NCBI GenBank assembly: GCA_003427395.1
Contig: BFEA01000772.1
Span: forward strand, 66,630 to 110,291
Length of the DNA stretch: 43,662 nucleotides
Direction of reading: 5' to 3'
From: Chara braunii
Lineage: Eukaryota; Streptophyta; Charophyceae; Charales; Characeae
The notes beneath the pieces were generated by a model, which ran no database searches, was not told the DNA's origin, and saw only the letters and a program-made list of their open reading frames with translations. Made by a program: the position numbers and the translations under genes. Of the stretch, positions 30,495-40,766 are shown in pieces (position 1 is the first letter of the stretch; each line of letters opens with the position of its first letter).

Positions 30495-31550
30495 CTACAA
30501 TGAACGAGCTATGGACCAGAGATGATTTGCTTCCGGGCAATGGAGTAAACAATGGATCAGAGTTTCCTGAACACCCGTCATACACATAACACAGTCTTGA
30601 TCTGACTCATTCCTATTGAGCCTGCTTCGCTTATCGAACAACCAGACATGCACTGGGAGTGCTACATGATAGATAAGCCACTGCATGCTCCTGACCTTGG
30701 CCAATCTGATACTGTGCAAAGATGACCATGGTAACCTTTTTACTTGTTCCTTTGGTATGTCCAGTTTCTTTTCCCATCTTATCGACAAAATCTTATCCAG
30801 ATGCCAAGATCTCACCCTCAAACGGTAGCCCAATTTAGTGGTGTGATGAAGTATAGTGCCCAATTTAGTGGTGTGATGAAGTATAGTGGTTCTCCTGCTT
30901 ACTTTGGACGAACTTCCCCTGATGTTCCTTGCCCACTCTGCTAGATCAATTTCCAGATCCTGAATAGATGTCAGTGGCTCAAATATCGTAAAATCGTCAT
31001 TCTCAACCACTCTGACTTTTCTTGAAATGGTTTTCTTAATGACGATCGGAACCCTGGAATCCTTATCCAGCATACTGACCGTGACTCCTGGAGATAGTAT
31101 TGTGAACATATCTGCTTCCAACCACTGTTTAGAAGGTCCGACCTCCTGTCTTATGCGAAAGGCTGCCTCTGGCTCATTAGTAGTGACTATTGTTGCCCAA
31201 TCCCCCCATCCCCATTTGTCTGGTTCCTTCAATGTCCTTATCCACTCATCCAGAATGGAGAGAAGAATGTCATTCAGATTTTCAATTAGTCTATGACAGC
31301 CCTTCATTTCCTCCCTCAGTTCCCTACCTATTTTCCATCTCCCCCTGCTGACTGACCAGAGATGTTTGACCTGCCATACTCCATGCTCTAACCACTTCCC
31401 CCACTTGGCGTTCTTCGCTGTTAGTGTTCTATGTCTTCCTTGAGAGTCTTTCAACCATGGATTACAAAATAACAGTTGTCTAAGCACTTCATCCTTCGTC
31501 TTAGGTTGTCTAACTCTTGTTGGGAAAACCTCTGCCCAGATTTTGAGCAA
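30495..31550 (-). pseudogene. LINE ORF2, post-RT region with zf-RVT motif
   Basis: 351 residues. The end holds the RT-associated zinc finger: CVMCMTGVQETLIHCLLHC followed by W, within the usual W-x-L and HVWLFDKRSRLN context. A perfect 30-bp tandem duplication (30828-30857 and 30858-30887) repeats ten residues including TILHHTTKLG without breaking the frame. Confidence 0.8.
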
Positions 31551-31588
31551 TTGAGCCCAATATGTACCTCTAGTTGCATCATCCTCTG

Positions 31589-32332
31589 CTAATTGTTCCC
31601 CTGATCTATCCTTCTTGGTCTAAAGAATAGCCAAGATGTACCCTTCATATGGGAAGGCGTTTTATATCTGGCCAACTGTCGTATGTGGTCAAGTACCAAT
31701 GGAACCCATCGTAAGTGAGGCTGTGTTAACAACTTAATGATCCACTTAGTTTGGAGTGATCTTATCTGCTGTCCTGGATCCAAGACTCCCAACCCTCCCC
31801 TATCTTTTGGTTGAATAACTTGGTTCCATGATACCTTTGATATAAAGTTGGCTCTTGTTGGATTTGCTGTCCACAAATATGTTGCCGCCACCTTCCTCAG
31901 TTTTTGTAGTGCATATGCAGGTGGTGACCATATTGTTCCAACATACCATAACATAGAGAAGATTGGAGCATTTATGACTAGTGCCCTCCCGAACAGTGAG
32001 ATATTTATTTCCGACCACGCCGCCATCTTGAATAGCATTTTTGTCATATGATCAGGTGCCATGGAGTGATGGGGACCCTCGTTCGCCATTCTGATCCCTA
32101 AGTATCTCATTGTCTGATCTGGCGGTAACCAAGTCAGCCCCCTATAATTATGTGGCTGATACTGTGGCTGTTGGTCATCATATGATAGCCACCACCCCAA
32201 CGTCTTCGGCCAATTGATTATCATCGCCGATGCCAACTGGAATGTCGCCATTGCTCTCGTAAGGGCTTGAAATGAAGAGTTCGTTGCTCTGATTAGTACC
32301 GTCAGATCATCCGCAAATGATACTGTTGTTGG
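31589..32332 (-). pseudogene. LINE ORF2, RT motif C and thumb
   Basis: The catalytic FADD motif (32306-32317, context TVSFADDLTVLIR) follows a TAG at 32333 in the same frame. Downstream come a TVRYLGIRM-like motif (TMRYLGIRMANEG), the ALVINAPIFSMLWY segment and the DRGGLGVLDP motif typical of the thumb of plant LINE RTs. The reading ends at a stop with a frame change to the next piece. Confidence 0.85.
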
Positions 32333-32917
32333 CTAATGTGTGACACGTCCCTGCTGATCCGGTTCAGCAATCAGACGGTCTATTGAAGGGTCTTTCCTAA
32401 GGAACGAAGCAATAGCTTCCATTATAGACAAGAAAATGGGAGCCGCTAAAGGGTCTCCTTGCCTGACCGACCTCGTCATTTTATACCTATCTGACAGGTG
32501 GCCATTAACTTCGACATGTCTGTGTGCATCATTATACAATACACGAATCCATTTACGAAAGTTAGGGCCCACTCCCATCTTCTCCATACATTGCTGTAGA
32601 AAGTTCCAGTTGACTTGATCGTACGCTTTTTCAAAGTCGAAGAAGAGGATCGTTGCGTTTATCCTTCTATTCGTAATGTACCTTACTGATTCTGATAAAG
32701 TCGTGACGTTATCTAATATAAATCTTCCCGGAATGAAACCTGTTTGATCTAGGTGGAAACATCCTTCTGTAACCTTCCTGAGGCGGTTAGCCAGTGCCTT
32801 AGCCACTATCTTGTGAGTGAGGGTCAACAGTGTAATTGGTCTGTAATTTTTGATATCCCTAGGGTCTCCCTTCTTATATTGCAGAGTAACGATGCCAGTC
32901 GCCGACTCTACCCCCAA
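32333..32917 (-). pseudogene. LINE ORF2, RT fingers and palm
   Basis: RT motifs in order: IVTLQYKKGDPRDIKNYRPI, QTGFIPGRFILDN, ILFFDFEKAYDQVNW (motif A, both Asp present) and VRQGDPLAAPIFLS. Two in-frame stops (TGA, TAG) between 32917 and 32975 separate it from the upstream piece. It would reverse transcribe at a nicked target if complete. Confidence 0.9.
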
Positions 32918-32974
32918 GCCCTCTCTCTACCAGGCTTGATTGAGAAAAGATTCGTATTCTTCTCCTAAGATAGG

Positions 32975-34141
32975 TCAATACTCTACCCAAACTTCCTTAG
33001 TCAATCCATCCTTACCCGGCGTCTTGTTAGGAGGCATAGAGTGAAGGGCTTCCCTTAATTCCTCCTTAGAAAGAGGAGCGTCCAATTTTTCCGCTTGCTC
33101 CCTCTTGACCGTACGATCTAAGTATGATAGAAACTTATTTCTGACTTCCTTCAGCTGATGAGACGTATGTTCACCTTCCCTTGAAGTGTATAATGCACTG
33201 TAGAAGTCATATGCCACCGAAAGCATCCCTTCCGGATTCGAAACCAGTCCTTGCGGGCCTTCCAACTGTTCTATTAACTTGTTTCTTCCTCTTGCTTTAA
33301 TCTTTTGAAAGAAGTACTTTGTCATTTTTTCTCCCTCCTCGCATTCTTTCACTCTCGCCGTCATCTGCAGACCCCTAGCCCTCCATCTCTCCCAGTCACC
33401 CAATTCGTTTCTTGCTACCTCTATTATTCTCTCGTACAATTCCGATCCTGGGTTATTAATTAAATTCCTTTCTGCTATACGTAATGCCCTTTTCCATTCG
33501 ATTTCCCTTGCCATCCGTCTTGCTGCCAATTGTCTGGATACTGTTGTCGTTGTTGCTGACAAGGCTTCTAAAAGGTTTACGAATGATTTTGTGTCCGGAT
33601 TGTGTGTTAGGCACACTTGCAGAATAGCTTCTCTCAACTCCTTAGTTCTTAATAACGAATCATTAACCTTATAAAAACTTCTTCCTATGTGAACATGTTT
33701 GTCCATAATGAAGTTAAGAAAAATGGGTTTATGATGTAGGCACGAATAGTATGGTAAGTCTCCTACTCCCACCGAGTGTATTGTTCCTACTATGTCTTGT
33801 GATATGAGGAAGTAGTCTATCCTTGATGCTGAGATATGTTGACTACGATTCTGTTTGTAATATGTGAACTGTTTCCCTTCTGACTGTTGAAGTCTAAATG
33901 GGTCTACCAGATCTCCAGATGTCATAAGGTTATGAATAGGTAAGGCTTCGTCCCACATCACTCCTTTCCCTACCCCTGACCTTCCACCTAGCAGCCTGTC
34001 CCTTCTAGGATCTAAAGTAGCATTCCAATCCCCTACCAATATGAGATGTCTTGACGGGTCTATGTTGTTTTGTAACGTATCTATCATCTCCGACCGTTGA
34101 TGTCCTCCGACAATAGGCTGTAATGAGCGTGAACTGCTCAT
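32975..34141 (-). pseudogene. LINE ORF2, endonuclease C-terminal half and RT lead-in
   Basis: 388 residues. The first part holds endonuclease motifs HLILVGDWNATLD and ASRIDYFLIS. The final catalytic pair, usually S-D-H, reads LHHKP, so the Asp of this motif appears lost. A long helical linker (AARRMAREIEWKRALRIAE) leads to PLSKEELREALHSMPPNKTP, the start of the RT domain. A frameshift near 34100 separates it from the endonuclease N-terminus. Confidence 0.86.
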
Positions 34142-34571
34142 TCTGATAGGTAAAATTGAGCTTTATCCATCTAACTTCGTCTTCATCTAGAATGACATCC
34201 TGTATTATTATTCTATCTGCAGCCTGCAATCTTTTATCGAGTAAAACTACTACTCCCGCTGAATGTGACCTTCCCGCTATTGCCCAAAAGCTTGTCTTAA
34301 CCCACCTTAGTTGTCTTACTATGCGCTGTTGAATGTTCTGATGCTCTGATGAATCCGTAAGGTGAGTTTCCTGCAGACGTAAGAATTCTGGAGGTGTCTT
34401 CCCAAACCAGTTTGAGTACCTCATTACGTTGTCCCACTTGTCTTTGTTTTCCAAAATCTGTACCACACCATTGATGTTCCAAGACATGATCCTAAGGTCC
34501 GGCTCCCTATGTTTTGAAGTATCCCCCGTCTTTCTACGTTTATACACTCCCTCTCTCAATCCCGCCTCCAT
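34005..34571 (-). pseudogene. LINE ORF2 start: endonuclease N-terminal half
   Basis: An ATG at 34571 is followed by a basic leader and then LRIMSWNINGV and FLRLQETHL, the first catalytic motifs of the apurinic-like endonuclease (Asn and Glu present). VVVLLDKRL and ITAYCRR follow. The frame shifts near 34100, so the final residues of this open stretch are not original. Confidence 0.86.
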
Positions 34572-34611
34572 GATCTATGATGTCCTTTTTGAGCCTTTTC
34601 GAATTTCCTAC

Positions 34612-35319
34612 TCAGGATCCTACCTGGGTCCAGTCTACTGTTGTAGCCAGGATGTCCATCTTTCCATCGATGTAGTCCGGCTGCCATGCAAACGCATCAC
34701 TTTCGGTGACTATGGCCGCTCCCCTTGCCACCCATTCTGCCGCCTCTGAACCCCCCAACAGTCCATACAGAATCGTCTCCACCACTTTCCATGACATCCA
34801 GATCAATCCCTCAGCCAGTACTGCCTTTTCCTGCAGCTTGATCATGACTGGCCTGTAGTCCACCATGTGTGCTGTACCCGCCGCGTCTTCCCATTCTTCC
34901 CTATCATGCTTGAGATCCCCAATGATGTGTGCCTGCGAGGGTAGATCTTTTGTGATACGTTCCTTCAATATATCCTGCTCGCAGTGACTGTCCTTCGCTG
35001 TGATTAATGCCAGAGACCTGTGAATGGCCACCTCCCAATCCTCATTGCCGCTGTTCCATCTGTAGGGCAAAATGATTCTCCTACCTGGGTCTTGTCTTGC
35101 ATACAATTTGGCCACTGCATTGATGTCTGCATGTGGAGTGTAGGCTATTTTCTGAAGGTTTATAGTGTCTGCCTCCAATTCCCTGTTCTGATACCTGAGA
35201 ACCTCGACTTGTGCCTCCAAAATCGCTGCCTGCCTCTTTTCCTCTTCCATCTTTTCATCCACACCTAACCCCTGAGAGGAATCTGACAAATCCTGGTTAC
35301 TGCTTCCCAATTGCTCCAC
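34612..35319 (-). pseudogene. LINE ORF1 fragment (coiled coil)
   Basis: About 235 residues immediately upstream of ORF2. The N-terminal part is a heptad-rich coiled coil (EEEKRQAAILEAQVEVLRY). The rest is acidic to neutral, with no zinc knuckle or RNA-recognition motif that I can see. By position it is ORF1, the RNA-binding partner of ORF2. A further open stretch at 35531-35770 (basic, KKAAKKG) may be its displaced N-terminus. Confidence 0.6.
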
Positions 35320-35530
35320 TTCTTGCTGTTTGGCCCTTCGTTTCTGTTCAGATCTCTTCAGCCCCTGTGGCTGGTTCCACGTCTTTTATTGTTTTGTCTA
35401 AGTCCCACATTTCATTTATACACTTCGAATTCTGCTGTTTTTCTGCTGTGTCGATGAGCTCTTGACGTTCATCAGAGCTGGCATCTGTCCATTAGATTTC
35501 ACAATCTCCTTCCCCTCTCATTTCTCTTTC

Positions 35531-35770
35531 TCATCTGAGAAGGTCCCTCCACTCTAAACGAATGCTTTCTAGCATGTCTTCCAGATTTGTTTTCCAGGTT
35601 ATGCATCCTTTTTTAGCTGCCTTCTTATCTCTGGCACGATTCTCCATCTTGTTTCCAGGTTCTTCCGTAGGCGTCCTATTTTTCAGGAGTGAGCCATCAG
35701 TATTTTTTAAGTTGGCTGGGGCCGTGTACTGGCGGTTTAAAGCCCAAGTTTTCTGGTCTGGATGTGGCAA
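35531..35770 (-). pseudogene. Possible N-terminus of LINE ORF1
   Basis: 79 residues, basic in the middle (RARDKKAAKKG) and ending in a helical Leu/Arg segment. It lies upstream of the coiled-coil ORF1 in another phase. No family motif; the assignment is by position only. Confidence 0.3.
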
Positions 35771-35900
35771 GAGAGAGTTGCCGAATAGGGGCTGCCTGAG
35801 GACTTCTTCCCGTGTCTTTGTCTTCCTGATTCTTTACACGAATGCGTCTCTCCGTGTCTTTTCTTGATTAGTGTCATTCATCCAGTGTTTGCTGGGTGGT

Positions 35901-36154
35901 TGTTTAACTTGTCTAGTAATTAGTTCCCCGCGGCTCATATATATCAGAACCTGGCACGCATGGTTAGTTTGTGAACTCCAGACAACCCCAGAAACTTTTC
36001 AGTGAAAAAAACACGCAAGGACTTAGCGCCGACACAACAGTGTACTCAGAATGAACACAGAGCTCTCATACAAACACAAGCCTTACAGTAGAAACACTGA
36101 CAACATTCCAAGTTCTTTCTTGAACCGGCAAAACTGGTCATTGCTGTGATATCA
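35901..36154. other. Spacer between LINE and SINE
   Basis: No gene or repeat that I can support. The LINE 5' end may lie within it. Confidence 0.4.
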
Positions 36155-36967
36155 GGGCTGCTCAGCTGAGTTGGTACTCCTAACGAACTGTTGAAATAGA
36201 GACCCAAGTTCGAATCCAGATACAATCAGATGACCAGAATAAAATCACTTTGAAATTTGAATTACCTGGGGGTGGTCAGTTCAATAATGCATGGCTACGC
36301 TGGACCCGGACCCGGACATTTCCGGACATGGAACCGGACCCGTGTCCGGTAGTTTCCGGACGTCCGGAATTCCGGACATTTCCGGACCTCCGGACATGGG
36401 GGGATCTGGATGGTCCGGAAGTCTGGACAGGTCCGGAAATGTCCGGACCTTAAAAAAAAAAAAAAAAAAAAATCTGAAAGACAAGTATGTTATGCAGAAT
36501 AACAATGCAAACCACTTTTGCCTCAGAGTCATGTCAGAATTCGTAACCAAACTTGAGTTAAAAGTCAAAAACTATAAAAAGCTTAAAAAAAAACTTTAAA
36601 AACATTTAAAAGATAATGAATTTTTAATAATTAAAAAATTGGGGTTGTCTAATAAATTACTATAGAGAGAGAGCATGTCCGGACCCCCAAAAAAAGCATA
36701 AACGGGCCTGAAAAACCCCGAAAACAATTTTGGGGGCTTGGCTCCTCAATGGGGAAGGGTCCTGGACCGTTTTTTTTTTTTTTTTTCCTCGAAATTTGCC
36801 AGATGCGGACCTTCCAGACCGGACGTCTGGATTCCGGACTGAATCCAGACCGTTCGGACGTCCGGATCGTAGCAATGCAATAATGGTATCTCAAGGCCGT
36901 CAACGGTCAACCCTCAAATTTTGTTGTTTTTAAAAGGGAATGAATTCAAAGGAAAAAAAAAGGAAAA
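36155..36967 (+). mobile_element. tRNA-derived SINE, copy 1, split by a 590-bp insertion
   Basis: The head has a Pol III A-box-like CAGCTGAGTTGGTA and a B-box-like AGTTCGAATCC. The body GAATTACCTGGGGGTGG, CAGTTCAATAAT is interrupted at 36288 and resumes at 36879 with AATAATGGTATCTCAAGGCC. It ends in an A-rich tail near 36967. Copy 2 at 37583-37762 on the other strand has the same head and body without the interruption (CAGTTTAAAGATGATATC at the junction). Confidence 0.82.
36289..36878. mobile_element. 590-bp inverted-repeat DNA element (MITE-like)
   Basis: The terminal inverted repeats are GCATGGCTACG (left) and GCATTGCTACG (right, reverse complement), followed inside by subterminal clusters of TCCGGAC on both sides (36300-36450 and 36800-36868). 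AATAAT occurs on both outer edges (36283-36288 and 36879-36884). There is no transposase; the interior is AT-rich with A- and T-runs. The superfamily is not assigned. A related end lies at 43137. Confidence 0.82.
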
Positions 36968-36969
36968 AA

Positions 36970-37419
36970 GGGGCTGCTCAGCTGTCGCCTTGGCATACGA
37001 ATCAGGCCGTCTCATGGTGTCATGACCTTTTTTCAGAGTCATACGATATTCTTAGCACGGGGAAAAAGAAAAACCATGATTACCACACAAGTGGTTTCCA
37101 GCCCCCGCCCACACTTTTCAGCCCCAGGTTAACATCCCCAACCAAAGTCAGTCATTAGTGGATTGGACTGAGCGGAATGGTTGTGGTAGTGCCTATACCA
37201 TGAGAACGTTTGAGAAGTTGGAAATCTCAAACTAGTAAACTACCGAAAAAAAAAAAGAAGAAGAAGAAAACAAAAAGGAGTAGGACAAGCACTTCCAAAC
37301 CCACCTTTGGGCTCGGTGAGTAATAAGTATTCCAGGGAGTTCCATCAAATCTATATGACAATTCACAAGTTGGTAAGCACACACAAAACACGATGGAATA
37401 TACAATGTTGAAATTTCCC

Positions 37420-37431
<12 letters not shown>
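36970..37431. other. No feature recognised
   Basis: AT-rich intergenic sequence with an A-run near 37245. A CAGCCCCAGGTTAA word resembling the SINE body occurs near 37120, but no tRNA head accompanies it. Confidence 0.5.
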
Positions 37432-37451
<20 letters not shown>

Positions 37452-37489
37452 AACAGAACCTTATGGTTCTGGCTCCTTTTCCATTCTGG
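37432..37489 (-). mobile_element. Retroposon 3' tail, copy B
   Basis: The minus strand has the hairpin CAGAACC ATAA GGTTCTG leading into an A-tail. It matches copy A (29466-29502) at 32 of 37 positions, and paired stem positions differ together (G-C in one, A-T in the other). The 5' part is truncated or too diverged to see. Confidence 0.62.
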
Positions 37490-37582
37490 TCATTTCCCTC
37501 CCTTACTAATAATGTGACAGTTGAAACTTGACAGGTGCTGCAGTCAGTATGCTTCACGGGAACTTGTCCAGAAAAGATCATC

Positions 37583-37762
37583 TTTTTTTTTTTTTTTTTT
37601 TTTTTTGGGAAACAGGCGATGGATGGCCTTGAGATATCATCTTTAAACTGCCCAGCCCCAGGTAAATTCGGAGTTATTGACTCATTTGAGTCGATTGGGA
37701 TTTGAACTGAGGTCTGTTTCTTAACAGTTCATGGAAGATGGTACCAACTGAGCTATAGGCCC
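37583..37762 (-). mobile_element. tRNA-derived SINE, copy 2 (intact body)
   Basis: On the minus strand the head GGGCCTATAGCTCAGTTGG contains a good A box, and CAGTTCAAATCC fits a B box. The body (AATTTACCTGGGGCTGGGCA, ATATCTCAAGGCCATCC) runs to a poly-A (T-run 37583-37606). Pol III would transcribe it, and LINE machinery would be expected to move it. A (TG)n run borders the 5' side at 37764-37782. Confidence 0.86.
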
Positions 37763-37763
37763 A

Positions 37764-37782
37764 TTGTGTGTGTGTGTGTGTG
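37764..37782. repeat. (TG)n microsatellite
   Basis: A short TG run directly beside the SINE head. Confidence 0.9.
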
Positions 37783-38089
37783 TACTTTTTTGAGGAAGTC
37801 AGCCAGTTGTTTTGATCACATTCCTTCCCGACCCAACAAATAATATCGTTGCCTATAGTCTTTTGCGATTTGTCCGTCATGCTTCATGTGTCTGTCCCAT
37901 ATCTGCTCGTGTATGTGTGACTGTGACATGTCTCGTATCCGCACGCGCATAACTTGTCAGCTCTTCCGGACGAACTGCCTGCATCATATATAGTTGACAC
38001 AATACTCTAGTGCTATTCACTAACAGCAGGGTGCTAGAAGTTTGCACCTGCCTGGTGGCTGAACAGTACACACACTGCACAGTACTACA

Positions 38090-38404
38090 CACTTCTGCTG
38101 TTGATAAACAGATCAAGAGTTCAAACTGCAAACACTGTTGGACACAAATGAGACTAAGGACTACCTACCTGGTTTATGAGCACGACAGAGGAGAGACGGT
38201 TAACGGAGGCCTCACGATAGAGGTTTGCATCTGCGCATACAGGAAAGAAAAAGAAGAAAAAAACAGAAGAATGTTGTGGAAAGCCACCAATAGCCTGTGG
38301 CTGCATGGGGGGAACGCACACGTATTCAAATCCTGGGGACCTGCGGATGCAGAATGACACACGCTTGTTGTAGCTGTTGATGAACAGGTCAGGAGCTCAA
38401 ATGG
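38090..38404. repeat. Dispersed ~40-bp duplication
   Basis: GCTGTTGATAAACAGATCA with GAGTTCAAA (38096-38127) recurs as GCTGTTGATGAACAGGTCA with GAGCTCAAA (38369-38400). The two are about 273 bp apart in the same orientation, and their left flanks share ACACAC-type words. No gene seen between them. Confidence 0.65.
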
Positions 38405-38573
38405 CGATGGATATAGTAGTGCCAGGGGGCATCCCCTTATTTTGAAGCCACTCTTGAAAAAAGCCAAGGAGGACTGAAGAAGAGAGATTGGGAGTGGTGA
38501 TTTCTGGCAAACTGTAGAAGAAAGCCAACCTTTGCTCGGCACTGTTCGTTTTTTTTTGTGATAGTTTGGAGTC

Positions 38574-38657
38574 TTTGGACCGTTTCTCGATTTGCATGTG
38601 TCATCCCTGCACAGGGGCCACGCTGATTTATCTGTATCATTCCAACTTAACGGATGT
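38574..38657 (-). ncRNA. U6 snRNA retropseudogene
   Basis: The minus strand reads U6 from AAGTTGGAATGATACAG through GTGGCCCCTGTGCAGGGAT and GACACATGCAAATCGAGAAA to CGGTCCAAAG. The 5' stem-loop is absent, several conserved positions are changed, and an A-rich run occurs about 20 bases past the 3' end. No promoter elements are visible. Confidence 0.85.
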
Positions 38658-38776
38658 TGATGATTAGTTCGTTGATTACCTTTTATCTTACCTTACCTCC
38701 CCGACATGTGTGCCTATGGCTGCTAGAGCTCTTGATGTTTTTGTATTTGACAATGATCGTTGATTGATTGGCGCAG

Positions 38777-39025
38777 GGAGAAGGAGCCGGGTCTACGCTG
38801 GACAAACTTGGCCATCACTCCCAGACGCCATTCACGTGGAAGCCTCCGAGCAGCCAACCCAGTTATGGTGAGGGCAGGGATGTGAGGCCAAACAGTGCCA
38901 TAGGATGGGAGAAGGAGGGCAATGAGATGAGGATTGCCATCCTTGGTTTTTCCAACAGTGAAGCACATCGACATCTGTTGCATGATGTCTCACAGCACCG
39001 ACACCGGCTCTCTACTCAACTACGG
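38777..39025 (+). CDS. Candidate host-gene exon (83 codons), unknown product
   Basis: The open frame is bounded by TTGATTGATTGGCGCAG (acceptor-like) and CGG|GTAAGT (strong donor). It is exactly 83 codons, so both introns would be phase 0. The translation is of normal composition and unlike the transposons, with a Pro-rich start (TFTWKPPSSQPSYGEGRD-like region) followed by MRIAILGFSNSEAHRHLL. I do not recognise a family. It could also be chance or a captured exon, as no neighbouring exon was identified. Confidence 0.35.
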
Positions 39026-39029
39026 GTAA

Positions 39030-39560
39030 GTAATGTTGAGAATGGGGGAAAGCTGCTGACTGGCTCCAAGCTCAGGAACAATTTCATGCCTAGTATTTAG
39101 TAGTATAACTGTATAACCAATGATTAAGCGAAAAAAAACAAAGTATAACCTATGCATTGGAAGAAGTTGCAAAGGATCTCTGAAAAAAAGAAACATCTTT
39201 AGATGGTGGTTCTAGATTGAGAAAGGTGTATGAAGGTCCTTAGATGGTTGTTCTGGACTGAGAAGCGAAGGAGTACAGAAAATTCAAAATTCGGCATATA
39301 TGGTTCAGCCTCTCCTGATGAGTTGGTGAAACTCCAGCGAAACAGTTTGTCACAGCCCCTCGTTTGTTGTCCTCTTCTCCCTCCCTCTCTGCCTGGGGGT
39401 TACCGGGCAGTTCTGTTTGATGATATATGGGACAAAATGTTGAAAAACTAGGAGAAATGTAAACAAGAGTTAAGAGTCTGTTAGAACTAAATTATTATTA
39501 AACCAACACTAACCAACGCTAACCTTTTATATAGCTGACCTGGTTACCAGGGGGCCTGCC
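39030..39560. other. No feature recognised
   Basis: A TTAGATGGT-GTTCT word recurs near 39200 and 39239. No gene or transposon is supported. Confidence 0.5.
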
Positions 39561-39598
39561 CGTTGTTCAGATTTATGTGTGCAACTCGTATCGTCAGA

Positions 39599-39660
39599 CA
39601 AAATTCACCAGTCCGCGTGAATCGCAGCAAAATCCACCAGTCCGTGTGAATCACAGTGAA
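39599..39660. repeat. ~30-bp tandem duplication
   Basis: AAAATTCACCAGTCCGCGTG and AAAATCCACCAGTCCGTGTG, each followed by AATC-CAG words, stand next to each other. Confidence 0.8.
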
Positions 39661-39904
39661 CTTTCCCATCGAGTATGAAATACGATGAATAGTTCCTACT
39701 GCAGGCGCTAGACGGTACATTGGAAAGCACAGCCGCCTCAGTGCAGGGCCACATTTTTCGCTTGGCTGGGACCCAGAGTGGTCATTTCAGCGTTCTTTTT
39801 TCTTTTCTTTTTTTTCTTCATAAAATACAGCTGTCTTCTCCTCATATGGGGGCAGTTGTATTTTGCACCTATCCTAGTTTCTTCTCTCTCGCCTCAAATT
39901 AACT

Positions 39905-39990
39905 ACCCGTATCTCCTGCAGGATTTGGAGCTTAGGGTCTAAGGCTACTCAGCTACTGCAGAATCTGGAGCTGTGAGTCTAAGGGTACCT
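39905..39990. repeat. ~45-bp tandem duplication
   Basis: GCAGGATTTGGAGCTTAGGG with TCTAAGGCTACTC and GCAGAATCTGGAGCTGTGAG with TCTAAGGGTACCT are diverged neighbours. Confidence 0.7.
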
Positions 39991-40165
39991 TAAAGTTACT
40001 AACCAGAACGAAGCTATCCTAAGGTTATGGGTTTAATTTTACGCCTACCTATCTCTGCTCTGTGCGGGGGAGCAGCACCCAAGCTCCTAACACTACGCGC
40101 GGGCTGGAAAGGTCACCATCTTCCACAACCAGCCAGGAGGCCCAAGCCAACAATCTCCTAACAGG

Positions 40166-40235
40166 GCGGCGTTGGGTATAGAACCCTTGACTTCCTGAGT
40201 GCCACTTACATGCTCAACCAACTGAGCTACCCCGC
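40166..40235 (-). ncRNA. tRNA-like sequence, probably a second SINE head
   Basis: The minus strand starts GCGGGGTAGCTCAGTTGG (A box) with a GCTC/GAGC D stem and has AGGGTTCTATACCC as a B box. The ends GCGGGGT and ACGCCGC pair at six of seven positions. The anticodon arm does not fold, so it is not a working tRNA. Its sequence differs from the two SINEs at 36-38 kb. Confidence 0.6.
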
Positions 40236-40766
40236 TTGGGCTTCAGCGTCCTCTTTTTTTCCAGAAGTTTCAAGATTTTCAGGGTTGCCCAAAAGGGCAT
40301 ATTCAGACTCGGACATTTCTAGGTGTATTTGACTGTTCAGTCAAAAAATCTCGAGTATGAGAATGCCCTAAATACTCTACCAAACACTGAATTCACTCAC
40401 ACGAACTTGACCGGAGAAAAGGAAAGGTGAAAAAGCAGATAAGCAAAACCTAAAAATTGGCATCCAAATTGATCCAATGCCTATTGCAGTGTTTTGGGGG
40501 GATAAACCTGCAATGAACCCAGATCGTGAAGACAGTTGTCAACAATGCAAGTCCAAATGAGTGTCAACCAGCTGATGATTATCAATAATCGTATTCGTGT
40601 CCAGATACCCAAGAGAAGAGAAGACATACACAGACGACGTAGATGAGAGGGAGGACATACTTAGAGTGGGGAAGATAGAAACAATGCCCACTGCTTCTTC
40701 GGGCTCCCTCCGCAATCACCACCTCGATAATCAATAATCTGAACGAGTATCTGAAGTAACCTCAAT

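Larger units (their letters stand above)
29971..35900 (-). mobile_element. LINE (non-LTR retrotransposon), defective
   Basis: The poly-A tail lies at 29971-29994 (plus-strand T-run), preceded on the minus strand by a short 3' UTR, ORF2 pieces covering AP-type endonuclease, RT and a C-terminal zinc finger, and an ORF1 with coiled coil. The domain order is that of L1-type plant LINEs. At least three frameshifts and five stops interrupt ORF2. The 5' edge is not defined; no clear target duplication was found. Confidence 0.9.

Noticed and set aside
35400-35425. Plant snRNA upstream element (GTCCCACAT followed by TTATA)
   Set aside because: It lies inside LINE ORF1 with no snRNA downstream at the expected distance.
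38010-38357. Open frame overlapping the 38-kb duplication
   Set aside because: It spans a repeat and the composition is not protein-like; no splice or start evidence.
40166-40235. Functional tRNA gene
   Set aside because: A and B boxes and the acceptor ends fit, but the anticodon arm does not fold and the T stem is short.
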